This document shows, one piece after another, positions 14,696 to 21,737 of a DNA stretch of 27,403 nucleotides (the first letter of the stretch is position 1; each line of letters begins with the position of its first letter). The translations under genes were made by a program, and so were the position numbers. The stretch comes from CAYIEH01 sp964362385 (lineage in GTDB: Bacteria > Patescibacteriota > Minisyncoccia > UBA6257 > UBA9933), in assembly GCA_964362385.1 (NCBI GenBank), contig CAYIEH010000007.1, positions 1-27,403 on the forward strand, in the 5' to 3' direction. The notes beneath the pieces are model-generated. The model had not been told where the DNA came from. It did no database searches and saw only the letters and a list, made by a program, of their open reading frames with translations.

Positions 14696-15295
14696 ATGAA
14701 AAAAAAATTAAAAAATAAAACAAAAGAGAATTTAAAGAAAGAAAAAGAAATGATTGATGGTGAGCAAAGTCGAAGGATTGACCCATTCGATAAACTCAGG
14801 ATCAATACTGAGCAAAGTCGAAGTATTGAGGAAATTATTGTTTGGCAGGCGCCGGAGTATAATTATAGGCCGAAAGATGTTTCCTGGTATTGGCTGAGTC
14901 TTATCATTTCCATAATTATAATAGCTATTGCCCTATGGCAGAAGAATTTTTTGTTCGCGATTTTCATTGTTATTGCCGAACTGGTCATTATTTATTTTGC
15001 CAATCAATTTCCGAAAATCTGGGAATTTAAAATTGATACCAGCGGCCTTAAAATAGGGGGAAATAAATTTTATTCTTTCGGCGAAATCCAGTATTTTGAC
15101 ATTCATGCCGGAGAAGGAGAAAAAGAATTTAAGGAATTGATTTTAAAATTCAATTCGCGATTGTCGCCTTATTTGAAAATTTTAATTTATCCGGAAGATG
15201 AAGAAAAAATCAGAACCCATCTTTTGAATTTTATAGAACAAGAAGAAATTTCGCTCTCATTTTCCGATTCTTTGGAGAAATTTATTCACTTCTAA
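14696..15295 (+). CDS. two-helix membrane protein with a C-terminal PH-like domain
   Basis: A 199-aa protein. A very basic N terminus (residues 1-20) is followed by a repeat-derived insert (about 22-46), a conserved-looking stretch IVWQAPEYNYRPKDVSWYWL, two adjacent transmembrane helices (about 66-82 and 86-103) and a cytoplasmic beta-rich domain, KFYSFGEIQYFDIHAGE through KILIYPEDEEKI, resembling bacterial PH-like domains after a helical hairpin. Proteins with this arrangement are frequent in Parcubacteria and uncharacterised. The insert consists of two EQSRxI units spaced 16 codons apart. The gene stands alone between tRNA clusters. Function unknown. Confidence 0.7.
   Translation: MKKKLKNKTKENLKKEKEMIDGEQSRRIDPFDKLRINTEQSRSIEEIIVWQAPEYNYRPKDVSWYWLSLIISIIIIAIALWQKNFLFAIFIVIAELVIIYFANQFPKIWEFKIDTSGLKIGGNKFYSFGEIQYFDIHAGEGEKEFKELILKFNSRLSPYLKILIYPEDEEKIRTHLLNFIEQEEISLSFSDSLEKFIHF
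14761..14829 (+). repeat. in-frame repeat family D inside the membrane protein gene
   Basis: TGAGCAAAGTCGAAG occurs twice (14761-14775 and 14809-14823), 48 bases or 16 codons apart, and the middle CATTCGATAAACTCAG is an approximate inverted copy. It encodes two EQSRxI units. A related copy lies at 16412-16446 outside any confident gene. Confidence 0.75.
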
Positions 15296-15300
15296 TAAAG

Positions 15301-15342
15301 CGCGCGGATTTATGCAGATTACAACGCAGATTAACGCAGATA
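15301..15342 (+). repeat. CGCAGAT-type repeat family B, copy 1
   Basis: Three units related to AACGCAGATT follow a GCGCGGATTT start, 5 bases after the stop of the membrane protein gene. Relatives occur in recG (17041-17126), upstream of comM (about 21657-21678) and in rsmA (27315-27354). The rest of the 15296-15675 gap holds a tRNA remnant, tRNA-Arg and a short CTCGCTTCGCTCGGCGG repeat piece (about 15551-15567). Confidence 0.65.
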
Positions 15343-15371
15343 ATTTTTATAATAGATTTTTAATTAAATAC

Positions 15372-15437
15372 GCCCCCATAGTTTAATGGATAGAATGAGA
15401 GCTTGCGGAGCTCTTGATGTGGGCCTGCCCTCACACC
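15372..15437 (+). pseudogene. degenerate tRNA-Arg(GCG)
   Basis: GCCCCCAT, a D-arm-like GTTTAATGGATAGAAT and a perfect anticodon arm AGAGC-TTGCGGA-GCTCT are present. The T loop reads CCTGCC instead of TTCGANT, and no strand complementary to GCCCCCAT follows. Only 6 bases separate it from the intact tRNA-Arg(GCG) that has the same anticodon loop. It looks like a decayed second copy. Confidence 0.6.
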
Positions 15438-15443
15438 AATGAT

Positions 15444-15515
15444 CCCCTCGTCGTTCAACGGATAGGACGCGAGATTGCGGATCTCGTAATAGAGGTTCGA
15501 TTCCTCTCGAGGGGA
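15444..15515 (+). tRNA. tRNA-Arg(GCG)
   Basis: Acceptor CCCCTCG pairs with CGAGGGG, D stem GTTC/GGAC, anticodon arm CGAGA-TTGCGGA-TCTCG with anticodon GCG at 15477-15479, and T arm AGAGG-TTCGATT-CCTCT, with A as discriminator. CCA is not encoded. GCG rather than ACG reads CGC directly and suggests that inosine decoding is not used for this box, as reported in lineages lacking TadA. Confidence 0.9.
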
Positions 15516-15675
15516 CACTTTAGAAAAAGGTAAGTCAGAGGAAGCCACCTCGCTTCGCTCGGCGGCCATTTCGTATTGAATTTTGGGGGCAAAAACGAAT
15601 TGGCGGTTTCGCATTTTGGGGAAAGAAATTTTTTAATCATAAAGTCGAAAATTAATTTTTATTAGAATAAATCAT

Positions 15676-16353
15676 ATGAACCAAAAAGGATTTGTAAATA
15701 TAATTTTTATAATCGTAGTCGTTGTGCTTGCTGGGGTAGCAGGATATTTTGCTTTGACGAGGGAACAAAGGCCGGTTACCCAGCAAACAACAACACCACC
15801 TCCGGGTACAACCCAAACTCCCACACCGCAAACAGTAACGCCGGTGCCGGCAGACGAAACCGCCGATTGGAAAACATATCGCAACGCGAAATACGGCTTC
15901 GAGTTCAAGTATCCAAGTAAATATTTTCTCCACAGTGATAACACGAATGTTAATTTTAGTACGGGACAACCCGCCCTTTCGCTCGAACGATACTCCCAGC
16001 CAGGACGGGAAGGCGGGGGATTTGTTATCCTAAAAATATTTTCTAACTCCAGCCGTGTCGGTATACTGGATTGGCTGAAAACAGAAGGGCGAGGCAAAAC
16101 AAGTTTTTTTTCCATAACAATAAATAACAAGTTTGGTTATGAAGATTATACATCTGTTAAGGTAGACGGTTCAGACGGGATAACTATTAATCTAAGCGGT
16201 GGCTCTTTTGAAGATGCGGGTACGAAAGCGAATGAAACAATTTTTAGCAGAGGACCATTTATTTTTTATTTCCGAGCAAGCTATTTTGATACGGAAAAAG
16301 AATTAGAGCAAGACGCTGATAAAATTCTCTCGACCTTTAAATTTATTAAGTAG
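15676..16353 (+). CDS. membrane-anchored extracellular protein with PT-rich linker
   Basis: A 225-aa protein with a single N-terminal anchor (MNQKGFVNIIFIIVVVVLAG, residues 1-26), a Pro/Thr/Gln-rich linker (about 32-60) and a globular domain starting WKTYRNAKYGFEFKYPSKY and ending ADKILSTFKFIK. This module, an alpha/beta domain beginning with a YGFEFKYP-like motif, is common in secreted CPR lipoprotein-like proteins; its role is not known. The anchor lacks a lipobox Cys, so it should stay as an N-in membrane protein. TAGAAT at 15663-15668 sits 7 bases before the ATG and may be the -10 of a leaderless message. The gene is flanked by a decayed region downstream. Confidence 0.7.
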   Translation: MNQKGFVNIIFIIVVVVLAGVAGYFALTREQRPVTQQTTTPPPGTTQTPTPQTVTPVPADETADWKTYRNAKYGFEFKYPSKYFLHSDNTNVNFSTGQPALSLERYSQPGREGGGFVILKIFSNSSRVGILDWLKTEGRGKTSFFSITINNKFGYEDYTSVKVDGSDGITINLSGGSFEDAGTKANETIFSRGPFIFYFRASYFDTEKELEQDADKILSTFKFIK

Positions 16354-16411
16354 TGTTCGCTTTGCAACTCCTTGAATTGCCGCCAAAGAAAAACTTGAAA
16401 TTGTTATCGGT

Positions 16412-16446
16412 GCGGCTCACTTCGACTTCGCTCAGTACGAGCCGCC
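16412..16446 (+). repeat. family D-type hairpin repeat (intergenic)
   Basis: GCGGCTC and GAGCCGC form a stem around ACTTCGACTTCGCTCAGTAC, which is the reverse complement of the CTGAG-AAGTCGAAG type repeat found in frame at 14761-14829. The surrounding 16354-16564 stretch carries one open frame of unclear origin and no convincing gene. Confidence 0.6.
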
Positions 16447-16564
16447 GCATTTTCGGATTTTCGCGGGGGGCTTTCCTCGACGCCGCAAGCGGCGAAAACG
16501 GTTCGCACTATTTCAAGAATACTGGACTATTGGTGTAGGGGTGAAATTCCTACCGGGGGCATAA

Positions 16565-16604
16565 AAAAACAAAACAGCCAAAATGGCTGTTTTGTTTTTG
16601 GAGA
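16565..16604. terminator. strong bidirectional terminator before recG
   Basis: AAAAACAAAACAGCCA (16565-16580) pairs perfectly over 16 bp with TGGCTGTTTTGTTTTT (16584-16599), with a 3-base loop and T-rich tails on both strands. Confidence 0.9.
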
Positions 16605-16619
16605 AATAATATCTATAAT
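16592..16619 (+). promoter_or_regulatory. promoter of recG, predicted leaderless
   Basis: TTGTTT (16592-16597), 16-base spacer, and a perfect TATAAT (16614-16619). The ATG at 16628 lies 8 bases beyond the -10, so little or no leader is expected. The -35 box overlaps the terminator's descending arm. Confidence 0.55.
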
Positions 16620-16627
16620 TTTGTTAT

Positions 16628-18844
16628 ATGATTTCTTTAGAAACTCCTCTTTTGGGAATAAAAGGCATTGGGCCGAAATTTTTAACAAAACTTAAACATT
16701 TTAACATTGTGACGGTAAGGGATTTGCTGCGGCATTTTCCTTTCAGATACGAAGATTTCTCGGAAATTTCAAAAATTATTGATTTGGCGCCGGGCCAGCA
16801 GGCAACTATACAGGGCGTTATTAAAGACATAAAGCCGCGAAAAACCTGGAAGCGAAGAATGTTTATAATTGAGGCGATTATAAGCGACGATACAGGAAAT
16901 ATAAAAGCGATTTGGTTTAATCAGAGATTTTTGCTTGCGATTTTTAAAAAAGGCCGCTTGGTCAGTTTGGCGGGCAAAGTCGTTCAGACAAAAGACGGCG
17001 GCATTTGTTTATCGCATCCAACATACGAATTTATTACTCAAGCGCAGATTGATGCGGATAAAACGCAGATAAACGCAGACGAGAATCCGAGTGAATCAGC
17101 GTTAAAATCCGCGTTAATCAAAGAAACGCGCCATACGGCGCGTCTGGTGCCGATTTATCCGGAAACCAGAGGGTTTACTTCAAAAGCGTTCAGGTATTTA
17201 ATTAAGCCGATTTTGGACGATTTGGAGCCGGTGGAAGAATCATTGCCGCAGGAAATTCTGGAACAATACGGAATTTTGGGAATAAACGAAGCCCTGCGCA
17301 AAATTCATTTTCCGGACGATATAAAAGAAACCAGAGCGGCGCGGGAGAGATTCTCTTTTGAAGATTTGTTTTATCTGCAATTGGTCAATTTGCGGGAAAA
17401 ATTGAGATTCGCTAAACAAAAATCGCACGCGTTTGAAATCGACGTTGATTATATCAAGGAATCGATTAAAAAAATTCCTTTTGAACTGACTGTTTCTCAG
17501 AAAAAAGTTCTTGCGGAAATTTTAAGGGATTTTAAAAAATCGCACCCGATGAACCGACTGCTTCAGGGCGACGTTGGTTCGGGAAAAACCATTGTCGCGA
17601 TTTTGGCGGCGCTTGTTGCCGCTTATGAAAACAAGCAGGCGGTTTTGATGGCGCCGACAGAAGTTTTGGCAAGCCAGCATTATCAGAGTTTTAAAAAAAT
17701 ATTCGGCGATTTCAATCAGGGAGTCGGGATAATGACTTCTTCGGGAACAAAAATTTTTTACGGCGACGGACTGGAAACGGAAATCAAAAAGCCGGAAATG
17801 CTCGAAAAAATCCGAGCAGGAAAGATAAAAATAATTTTCGGGACGCATTCTTTGATACAGAAAAGTGTGAGTTTTGACAATGTGGGATTTGTCGTTATTG
17901 ATGAACAACACAGATTTGGCGTGCGCCAGCGGGCCCAGCTTATCTCCGGCAACAGCGGTCTGGCGCCTCATTTTTTATCAATGTCCGCAACGCCGATTCC
18001 GAGAACTTTGTCGCTTACGGTTTTCGGCGATTTGGATTTATCCATAATTGATGAGCTTCCAAAAGGCAGAAAAGAAATTATTACAAAAATCGTGGCTCCG
18101 GAAAATCGCGACAAAGCGTACGCGTTCATCAGAGGTCAGGTTAGAAAAGGCAGGCAGGTTTTTGTGATTTGTCCGCGCATTGAACCGTATGAAGAAATGG
18201 ATTCGGCAATCGCCAACGATTGGCAAAGATGGGAATCAAAAACCGTAAAAGAAGAACATGAAAAATTATCAGAAAAAGTTTTTCCGGATTTGAAAGTCGG
18301 TATGCTTCACGGGAAAATGCCCGCCAAAGGCGGGTCCGCTTCGGGCGGAAAGTCCAAAGCAGAAATCATGCAGGATTTTAAAGACGGAAAGATTGACATT
18401 TTGGTTTCCACTTCCGTGATTGAAGTTGGCGTTGATATTCCCAACGCGACGATAATGATGATTGAAAGCGCCGAGCGGTTCGGTTTGGCCCAGCTCTACC
18501 AATTTCGCGGCCGAGTCGGCAGGGGAGAGCATCAGTCGTTTTGCTTTTTATTCACCGAATTCAAATCGCCGCAGGTAATGAGACGGCTGAAATCCTTGAT
18601 TGAAGCAAAAAACGGATTTGAATTGGCTGAAAAGGATTTAGAATTTCGCGGACCCGGAGAATTTTTAGGCCAATTGCAGACCGGTATTCCCGATTTGGCG
18701 ATGCGGTCTTTACAGGATCCGGAAATTGTAAAGGAAGCGCGCGAAGCCGCGGTAATGATAATGTCAAAAGATTCTAATTTAAAAGATTATCCGCAATTAT
18801 TAAAGAAGTTAAAAGATTTCCAGCAGCAGATACATATGGAATAG
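16628..18844 (+). CDS. recG: ATP-dependent DNA helicase RecG
   Basis: A 738-aa RecG, which remodels stalled replication forks and Holliday junctions. In order: N-terminal wedge with LLGIKGIGPKFLTKL, OB fold, Walker A GDVGSGKT at residues 314-321, DEQH at 425-428, FLSMSATPIPRTLSLTVFGD (motif III), VSTSVIEVGVDIPNAT, and QFRGRVGRGEHQSFCF (motif VI). It is 40-50 residues longer than typical RecG, and the excess matches two repeat-derived insertions: about residues 138-167 in the wedge/OB region (family B) and about 565-575 directly after LHGKM (Gly/Ser/Lys-rich, from a GGCGGG-type repeat). All helicase motifs are intact, so the protein is probably active. SSB encoded nearby has the tail that RecG binds in other bacteria. 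Confidence 0.96.
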   Translation: MISLETPLLGIKGIGPKFLTKLKHFNIVTVRDLLRHFPFRYEDFSEISKIIDLAPGQQATIQGVIKDIKPRKTWKRRMFIIEAIISDDTGNIKAIWFNQRFLLAIFKKGRLVSLAGKVVQTKDGGICLSHPTYEFITQAQIDADKTQINADENPSESALKSALIKETRHTARLVPIYPETRGFTSKAFRYLIKPILDDLEPVEESLPQEILEQYGILGINEALRKIHFPDDIKETRAARERFSFEDLFYLQLVNLREKLRFAKQKSHAFEIDVDYIKESIKKIPFELTVSQKKVLAEILRDFKKSHPMNRLLQGDVGSGKTIVAILAALVAAYENKQAVLMAPTEVLASQHYQSFKKIFGDFNQGVGIMTSSGTKIFYGDGLETEIKKPEMLEKIRAGKIKIIFGTHSLIQKSVSFDNVGFVVIDEQHRFGVRQRAQLISGNSGLAPHFLSMSATPIPRTLSLTVFGDLDLSIIDELPKGRKEIITKIVAPENRDKAYAFIRGQVRKGRQVFVICPRIEPYEEMDSAIANDWQRWESKTVKEEHEKLSEKVFPDLKVGMLHGKMPAKGGSASGGKSKAEIMQDFKDGKIDILVSTSVIEVGVDIPNATIMMIESAERFGLAQLYQFRGRVGRGEHQSFCFLFTEFKSPQVMRRLKSLIEAKNGFELAEKDLEFRGPGEFLGQLQTGIPDLAMRSLQDPEIVKEAREAAVMIMSKDSNLKDYPQLLKKLKDFQQQIHME
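17041..17126 (+). repeat. family B repeat inserted in frame in recG
   Basis: CGCAGAT-type units (GCAGATTGATGCGGAT, ACGCAGATAAACGCAGAC) are followed by an approximate inverted copy (AATCAGCGTTAAAATCCGCG). It encodes a hydrophilic stretch containing QIDADKTQINADE that has no counterpart in ordinary RecG. Confidence 0.7.
18320..18349 (+). repeat. GGCGGG hairpin repeat inserted in frame in recG
   Basis: CCCGCC-AAA-GGCGGG is followed by TCCGCTTCGGGCGGA, two abutting GC-rich hairpins in 30 bases, 10 codons. It adds PAKGGSASGGK after the conserved LHGKM of the helicase domain. Confidence 0.75.
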
Positions 18845-18850
18845 CAAGGG

Positions 18851-18906
18851 TAGTGGTTAGCCAATAGTCAATAGGTTTAATCACTAGTGGCTAAAAACTA
18901 GTGGCT
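18851..18906 (-). repeat. TAGTGGCTA-type repeats at the glycosyltransferase 3' end
   Basis: ACTAGTGGCT occurs twice (about 18884 and 18897) and GGTTAGCCAATAGTCAATAGG precedes it. Similar text (TTGGCTAGTCGC, TGGTGGCTATTGGTTAAG) lies at 20698-20736 on the other side of the gene, before tRNA-Glu. The second copy contains the glycosyltransferase stop codon. Confidence 0.5.
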
Positions 18907-20589
18907 GGGTTCGCGGTGCTTTGGCGTCACCCAGTATCCTAATCTGAATTTTCCGCCAAGCATCAGCCGTGTTTGCGAATCAAGCGCAGGAACAGCTCCG
19001 AAAATTATAAAAGTTATCGGCATCAGTATCCATTGGATGAAATACAAAACATAGTGCCATTTTTTAAATTGTTCGGGCTTCGGCGGAAGAAGGACAATAC
19101 TCATTAGCGCGGAAGAAACAATGCCAATCATTGAAAAATCCATAATTATTCTTGTTATTTTGGGCAGATTATAAGACAAAAGAGTGGTTTTAAAAGCAAT
19201 GCCTCCCAAAAATATCGGAAGCCATCCCAAACTGAAAATGATAAGAGCGTTTGTCGCCCATGAATGAAATCCTTCAATATAATTAAACGCCCAGTACAAT
19301 TTTTTTGAAAAAGGAATTTTCTTTCCGCCGGAAACGAACTTATTATTGGCGGAATTTTTTTTGAATCCTTCAAGAAGATAGGGGATATTTTCGCAGCCCC
19401 AGCCCCAGCGCCTCTGCTGCTTGTAAAGATTAATCATTGTTTGCCAGAAAGTCGGCGCCACATTGGCATCCATTGAAATCGGATAATTTATGGGCACCAC
19501 TCGCCAGTCGCCGTTGTAATAAAGATAGCATTGCCAAAAAATTCTGGAATCCTCCGAGACGACATCTGTTTGCCAGAAACCAATTTCATTTAACGCTTTA
19601 AACGGCATTGAATGGGAAGAAAAAGTGGTTAACCGGCGAGGACGAGCTTGTTGAATCATATGCCAGAATGTCGAAGAAAAAGCTATGATGCGAGCCAGCG
19701 CCGGCGCTTGGAAAATGTTGTTTGTAAACAACGGAATCGGCTGAAAACTTGAACGCTCTGGATGCTCGCAGGTTAAAAAATTATAAGTCAGAATTCCGAA
19801 ATATTCGGGGAAGACCTGGGTATCAACGTCAAATACCGAAACTAAGATATTTTCATAGGGAATTTTAAGCGGGTCAATAACCAGTTTTTTTATTTTTTTG
19901 GCAGCCCAAGCTTGATTTGATCCTTTGCCCGGGATTTCATTCGGCAAATTATCGGGGTGGACGGTAGTCAAGAATTTAAGAAATTTATCGCCAAACTCTT
20001 GTTTTATTTTTTGGGCGGTTTGTTCAACGCCGATTTGTCCTGAGTCCTGCCGAAGGATTTGTCCTGAGCTTTGCCGGGATCCCGACATCAGGGCGCGTTC
20101 TTCAATTGCCAGCGCCACAATAAATTTTTCTTTCGGATAATTTAATTTTATAAGCGCTTCAAAACTTTCCCTGACAATTTCATACGGTTCGTTATACATC
20201 GGAAGGATTACGAGATGATAAATTTCTGACCAACGACTTACCCGCTTCGCCCGCCTAGACTCGGCGAGGCTGGCCAAAACTCCCGCTTCGCTCTCGCGAT
20301 AGCGAGGCGAGTCAGCGAGGCGAGCGACAGACGACTTACGGCCGTTGTTAGTTATTAGTTGTTTGTCGTTAGTCAGTTTTTGAAGCCAGTCAATTTTTAA
20401 ATTTTCCCGCATCTTTTTAAAAGTTATTCTAAGGTGCAACGAGAGATAGATTGTTTTTAAGAGCCAATAGGTGTCAAAAAGAATAATAAAAATAGCGACT
20501 TCTTCCGGAATTATCGCTGACAAAACAACTATTAAAATAAGAGTGCCCAAGGACAACAATCCGGGCAATAATTCAAAAAATCTGCGCAT
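18898..20589 (-). CDS. processive family-2 glycosyltransferase (membrane)
   Basis: A 563-aa membrane enzyme of the cellulose/hyaluronan synthase type. Two N-terminal helices (about 8-27 and 30-50) precede a cytoplasmic GT-A domain: LVILPMYNEP, a DxD motif (VFDVDTQVF, Asp254 and Asp256), ED in SEDSRIFWQ (Asp347 as probable base) and QQRRW at 391-395, the QxxRW signature of processive enzymes. Three to four C-terminal helices follow from about residue 430. The sugar and product cannot be told; an extracellular polysaccharide or lipid-linked glycan is likely. Two repeat-derived inserts lie before and after the first strand-turn of the GT domain: about residues 89-116 (family A) and 171-186 (tandem 24-base units). 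It is the only minus-strand gene here and converges on recG with 53 bases between. Confidence 0.85.
   Translation of the reverse strand: MRRFFELLPGLLSLGTLILIVVLSAIIPEEVAIFIILFDTYWLLKTIYLSLHLRITFKKMRENLKIDWLQKLTNDKQLITNNGRKSSVARLADSPRYRESEAGVLASLAESRRAKRVSRWSEIYHLVILPMYNEPYEIVRESFEALIKLNYPKEKFIVALAIEERALMSGSRQSSGQILRQDSGQIGVEQTAQKIKQEFGDKFLKFLTTVHPDNLPNEIPGKGSNQAWAAKKIKKLVIDPLKIPYENILVSVFDVDTQVFPEYFGILTYNFLTCEHPERSSFQPIPLFTNNIFQAPALARIIAFSSTFWHMIQQARPRRLTTFSSHSMPFKALNEIGFWQTDVVSEDSRIFWQCYLYYNGDWRVVPINYPISMDANVAPTFWQTMINLYKQQRRWGWGCENIPYLLEGFKKNSANNKFVSGGKKIPFSKKLYWAFNYIEGFHSWATNALIIFSLGWLPIFLGGIAFKTTLLSYNLPKITRIIMDFSMIGIVSSALMSIVLLPPKPEQFKKWHYVLYFIQWILMPITFIIFGAVPALDSQTRLMLGGKFRLGYWVTPKHREPSH
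20032..20079 (-). repeat. tandem 24-base repeat in frame in the glycosyltransferase
   Basis: Two consecutive 24-base units both begin GATTTGTCCTGAG (20032-20044 and 20056-20068). On the coding strand they give SSGQILRQDSGQI-like residues. Each unit is exactly 8 codons, so copy number can change without frameshift. Confidence 0.75.
20241..20324 (+). repeat. family A repeat, copy 2, in frame in the glycosyltransferase
   Basis: An 84-base near-copy of 2411-2490, different in two positions and in the central hairpin loop. It is 28 codons long and is read on the minus strand as an Arg/Ser/Ala-rich linker (about residues 89-116), just before the conserved LVILPMYNEP strand of the enzyme. Confidence 0.85.
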
Positions 20590-20738
20590 GACAATAAGTA
20601 TTAAATATTATGCAATTAGTATCAAGTAGTGGAAGATTGACGATTTAATAAATATATAAATATATATTGATTTTTAACAGCCGATTTTTTATATTTATAT
20701 TGGCTAGTCGCTAATTACTGGTGGCTATTGGTTAAGTC

Positions 20739-20813
20739 GGCCCTATCGTCTAGTCCGGTCCAGGACATCAGGTTTTCATCCTGAAAACACGGGTTCGAAT
20801 CCCGTTGGGGCTA
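20739..20813 (+). tRNA. tRNA-Glu(TTC)
   Basis: GGCCCTA pairs with TGGGGCT (with G-U at the ends), the D arm contains the loop TCTAGTCCGGTC, the anticodon arm is TCAGG-TTTTCAT-CCTGA with TTC at 20775-20777, and the T arm is ACGGG-TTCGAAT-CCCGT. CCA is not encoded. It reads GAA and GAG. Confidence 0.93.
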
Positions 20814-20841
20814 CGATTAGTTTTTATTTTTTTTAAAATAT

Positions 20842-20850
20842 TGTTATAAT
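20842..20850 (+). promoter_or_regulatory. extended -10 promoter, predicted leaderless
   Basis: TGTTATAAT (TGn TATAAT) ends 10 bases before the ATG at 20861. The message probably starts within a few bases of the start codon. Confidence 0.6.
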
Positions 20851-20860
20851 CCTAAGAAAT

Positions 20861-21268
20861 ATGGACAATCAATTAAACCAAAATTTACCGCCGCAGAATC
20901 AGGACCAAAAAATTCCCGAACCGCCTCCATTGGAAATTAACGTCAGGACAATGGATTCAGACGTCAGGGCTTTTCAGGAAACAGGAGGAGAAACGCCTGA
21001 CAAAGGCATCAAATCAAATTATTCTGTGCAAAAAAATGAAGAAGTGATTCCTCAACAGGTTGCTGACGTTCAAATTCCCGGGTACCAGGGGCCTGAAAAG
21101 CCGATTTTTTCTTCTGCCGGCGAGATTATTCCGAAAGTCAGTCAGCAGACGGCTCCAAAAGAAAGCGGCGTTTTAAAAATGATTTTGATTATTGCCGCGA
21201 TTTTGGCGGGCGTTGTCGGATTGGGGCTGTTGGGTTATTATGTTGTTTTTCCTTTGATGTTTAAATAA
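20861..21268 (+). CDS. uncharacterised protein with C-terminal membrane anchor
   Basis: A 135-aa protein with a disordered Pro/Gln-rich N terminus (residues 1-100) and one transmembrane helix close to the C terminus (MILIIAAILAGVVGLGLLGY, about 106-128), leaving almost nothing outside: a tail-anchored or N-in topology. The segment TMDSDVRAFQETGGETP recalls short motifs seen in CPR membrane proteins of unknown function. It is followed 18 bases later by the DksA-like gene and probably shares its message. Function unknown. Confidence 0.65.
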   Translation: MDNQLNQNLPPQNQDQKIPEPPPLEINVRTMDSDVRAFQETGGETPDKGIKSNYSVQKNEEVIPQQVADVQIPGYQGPEKPIFSSAGEIIPKVSQQTAPKESGVLKMILIIAAILAGVVGLGLLGYYVVFPLMFK

Positions 21269-21286
21269 ATTAAACGCGATGCCGAA

Positions 21287-21652
21287 ATGATTACTAAAGA
21301 AGAATTAAAAAAACTAAAAAAGAAATTGGAAGATAAAAAAATCGAACTTGATGCGGAGATCAAGAAATTAAAAAACGTTCCTGATTTTGGAAACGACACT
21401 GATTCAATGGAAGAAGAAACCGATGAAAGCCAGGCGTACGGCAACCAATTGGCCTTGATGCAGTCGTTTAAAGAGCAATTAGCCGATATTGAATTTTCGT
21501 TAAATAAAATGAAAAAAGGAAAATACGGGATTTGCGAAAAATGCGGAAAAGAAATTTCCCTGAAAGTCCTTGAGGCGATTCCGGAATCAAAATTGTGCCA
21601 AATTGACAAACAAAAAGAAGGAATAAGAAATTTCTTTAAAAAGATTTTTTGA
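21287..21652 (+). CDS. DksA/TraR-like zinc-finger protein with one ligand changed
   Basis: A 121-aa protein with a long N-terminal coiled coil (residues 3-30 and 50-75) and a DksA/TraR-type finger at the C terminus. Members bind the RNA polymerase secondary channel and alter initiation, usually with ppGpp. The expected CxxC...CxxC is here Cys83, Cys86, Cys104 and Asp107 (ICEKCGKEI and LCQIDKQ), so the fourth ligand is Asp rather than Cys; zinc binding by three Cys and one Asp is possible. The DxxDxA tip of DksA is not evident; SMEEETDESQAYGN occupies its place. Its closeness to rpoBC targets is functional rather than positional. Confidence 0.82.
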   Translation: MITKEELKKLKKKLEDKKIELDAEIKKLKNVPDFGNDTDSMEEETDESQAYGNQLALMQSFKEQLADIEFSLNKMKKGKYGICEKCGKEISLKVLEAIPESKLCQIDKQKEGIRNFFKKIF

Positions 21653-21685
21653 TAGTAATCGCGAATAACGCTGATTTAAAATAAC

Positions 21686-21702
21686 ATACGAATAATTCGT
21701 AT
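21686..21702. repeat. short palindrome upstream of comM
   Basis: ATACGAA-TAA-TTCGTAT, a 7-bp inverted repeat lying 35 bases before the comM ATG, and next to a family B-like piece (AATAACGCTGATTT). It has the form of an operator, but there is nothing to name the regulator. Confidence 0.4.
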
Positions 21703-21737
21703 ATTTGCGTTTGATTTGTGTATTGGCGAATACTCTA

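Noticed and set aside
16353..16538. 61-aa open frame overlapping the end of the anchored protein gene
   Set aside because: Made largely of repeat-derived and low-complexity residues, with no start signal.
16530..16552. Fragment of 16S rRNA (GGTGTAGGGGTGAAATTC)
   Set aside because: About 18 bases resemble a conserved 16S segment, but the sequence on either side does not continue the match and the stretch is also readable as a protein frame.
16500..16562. FMN riboswitch (RFN-like GGGTGAAATTCCTACCGG) before recG
   Set aside because: Only the short core is similar. The second conserved half and closing helix are missing, and recG is not a flavin gene.
21705..21737. TTG start of comM
   Set aside because: Adds 11 residues not typical of the family; the ATG at 21738 gives the usual N terminus.
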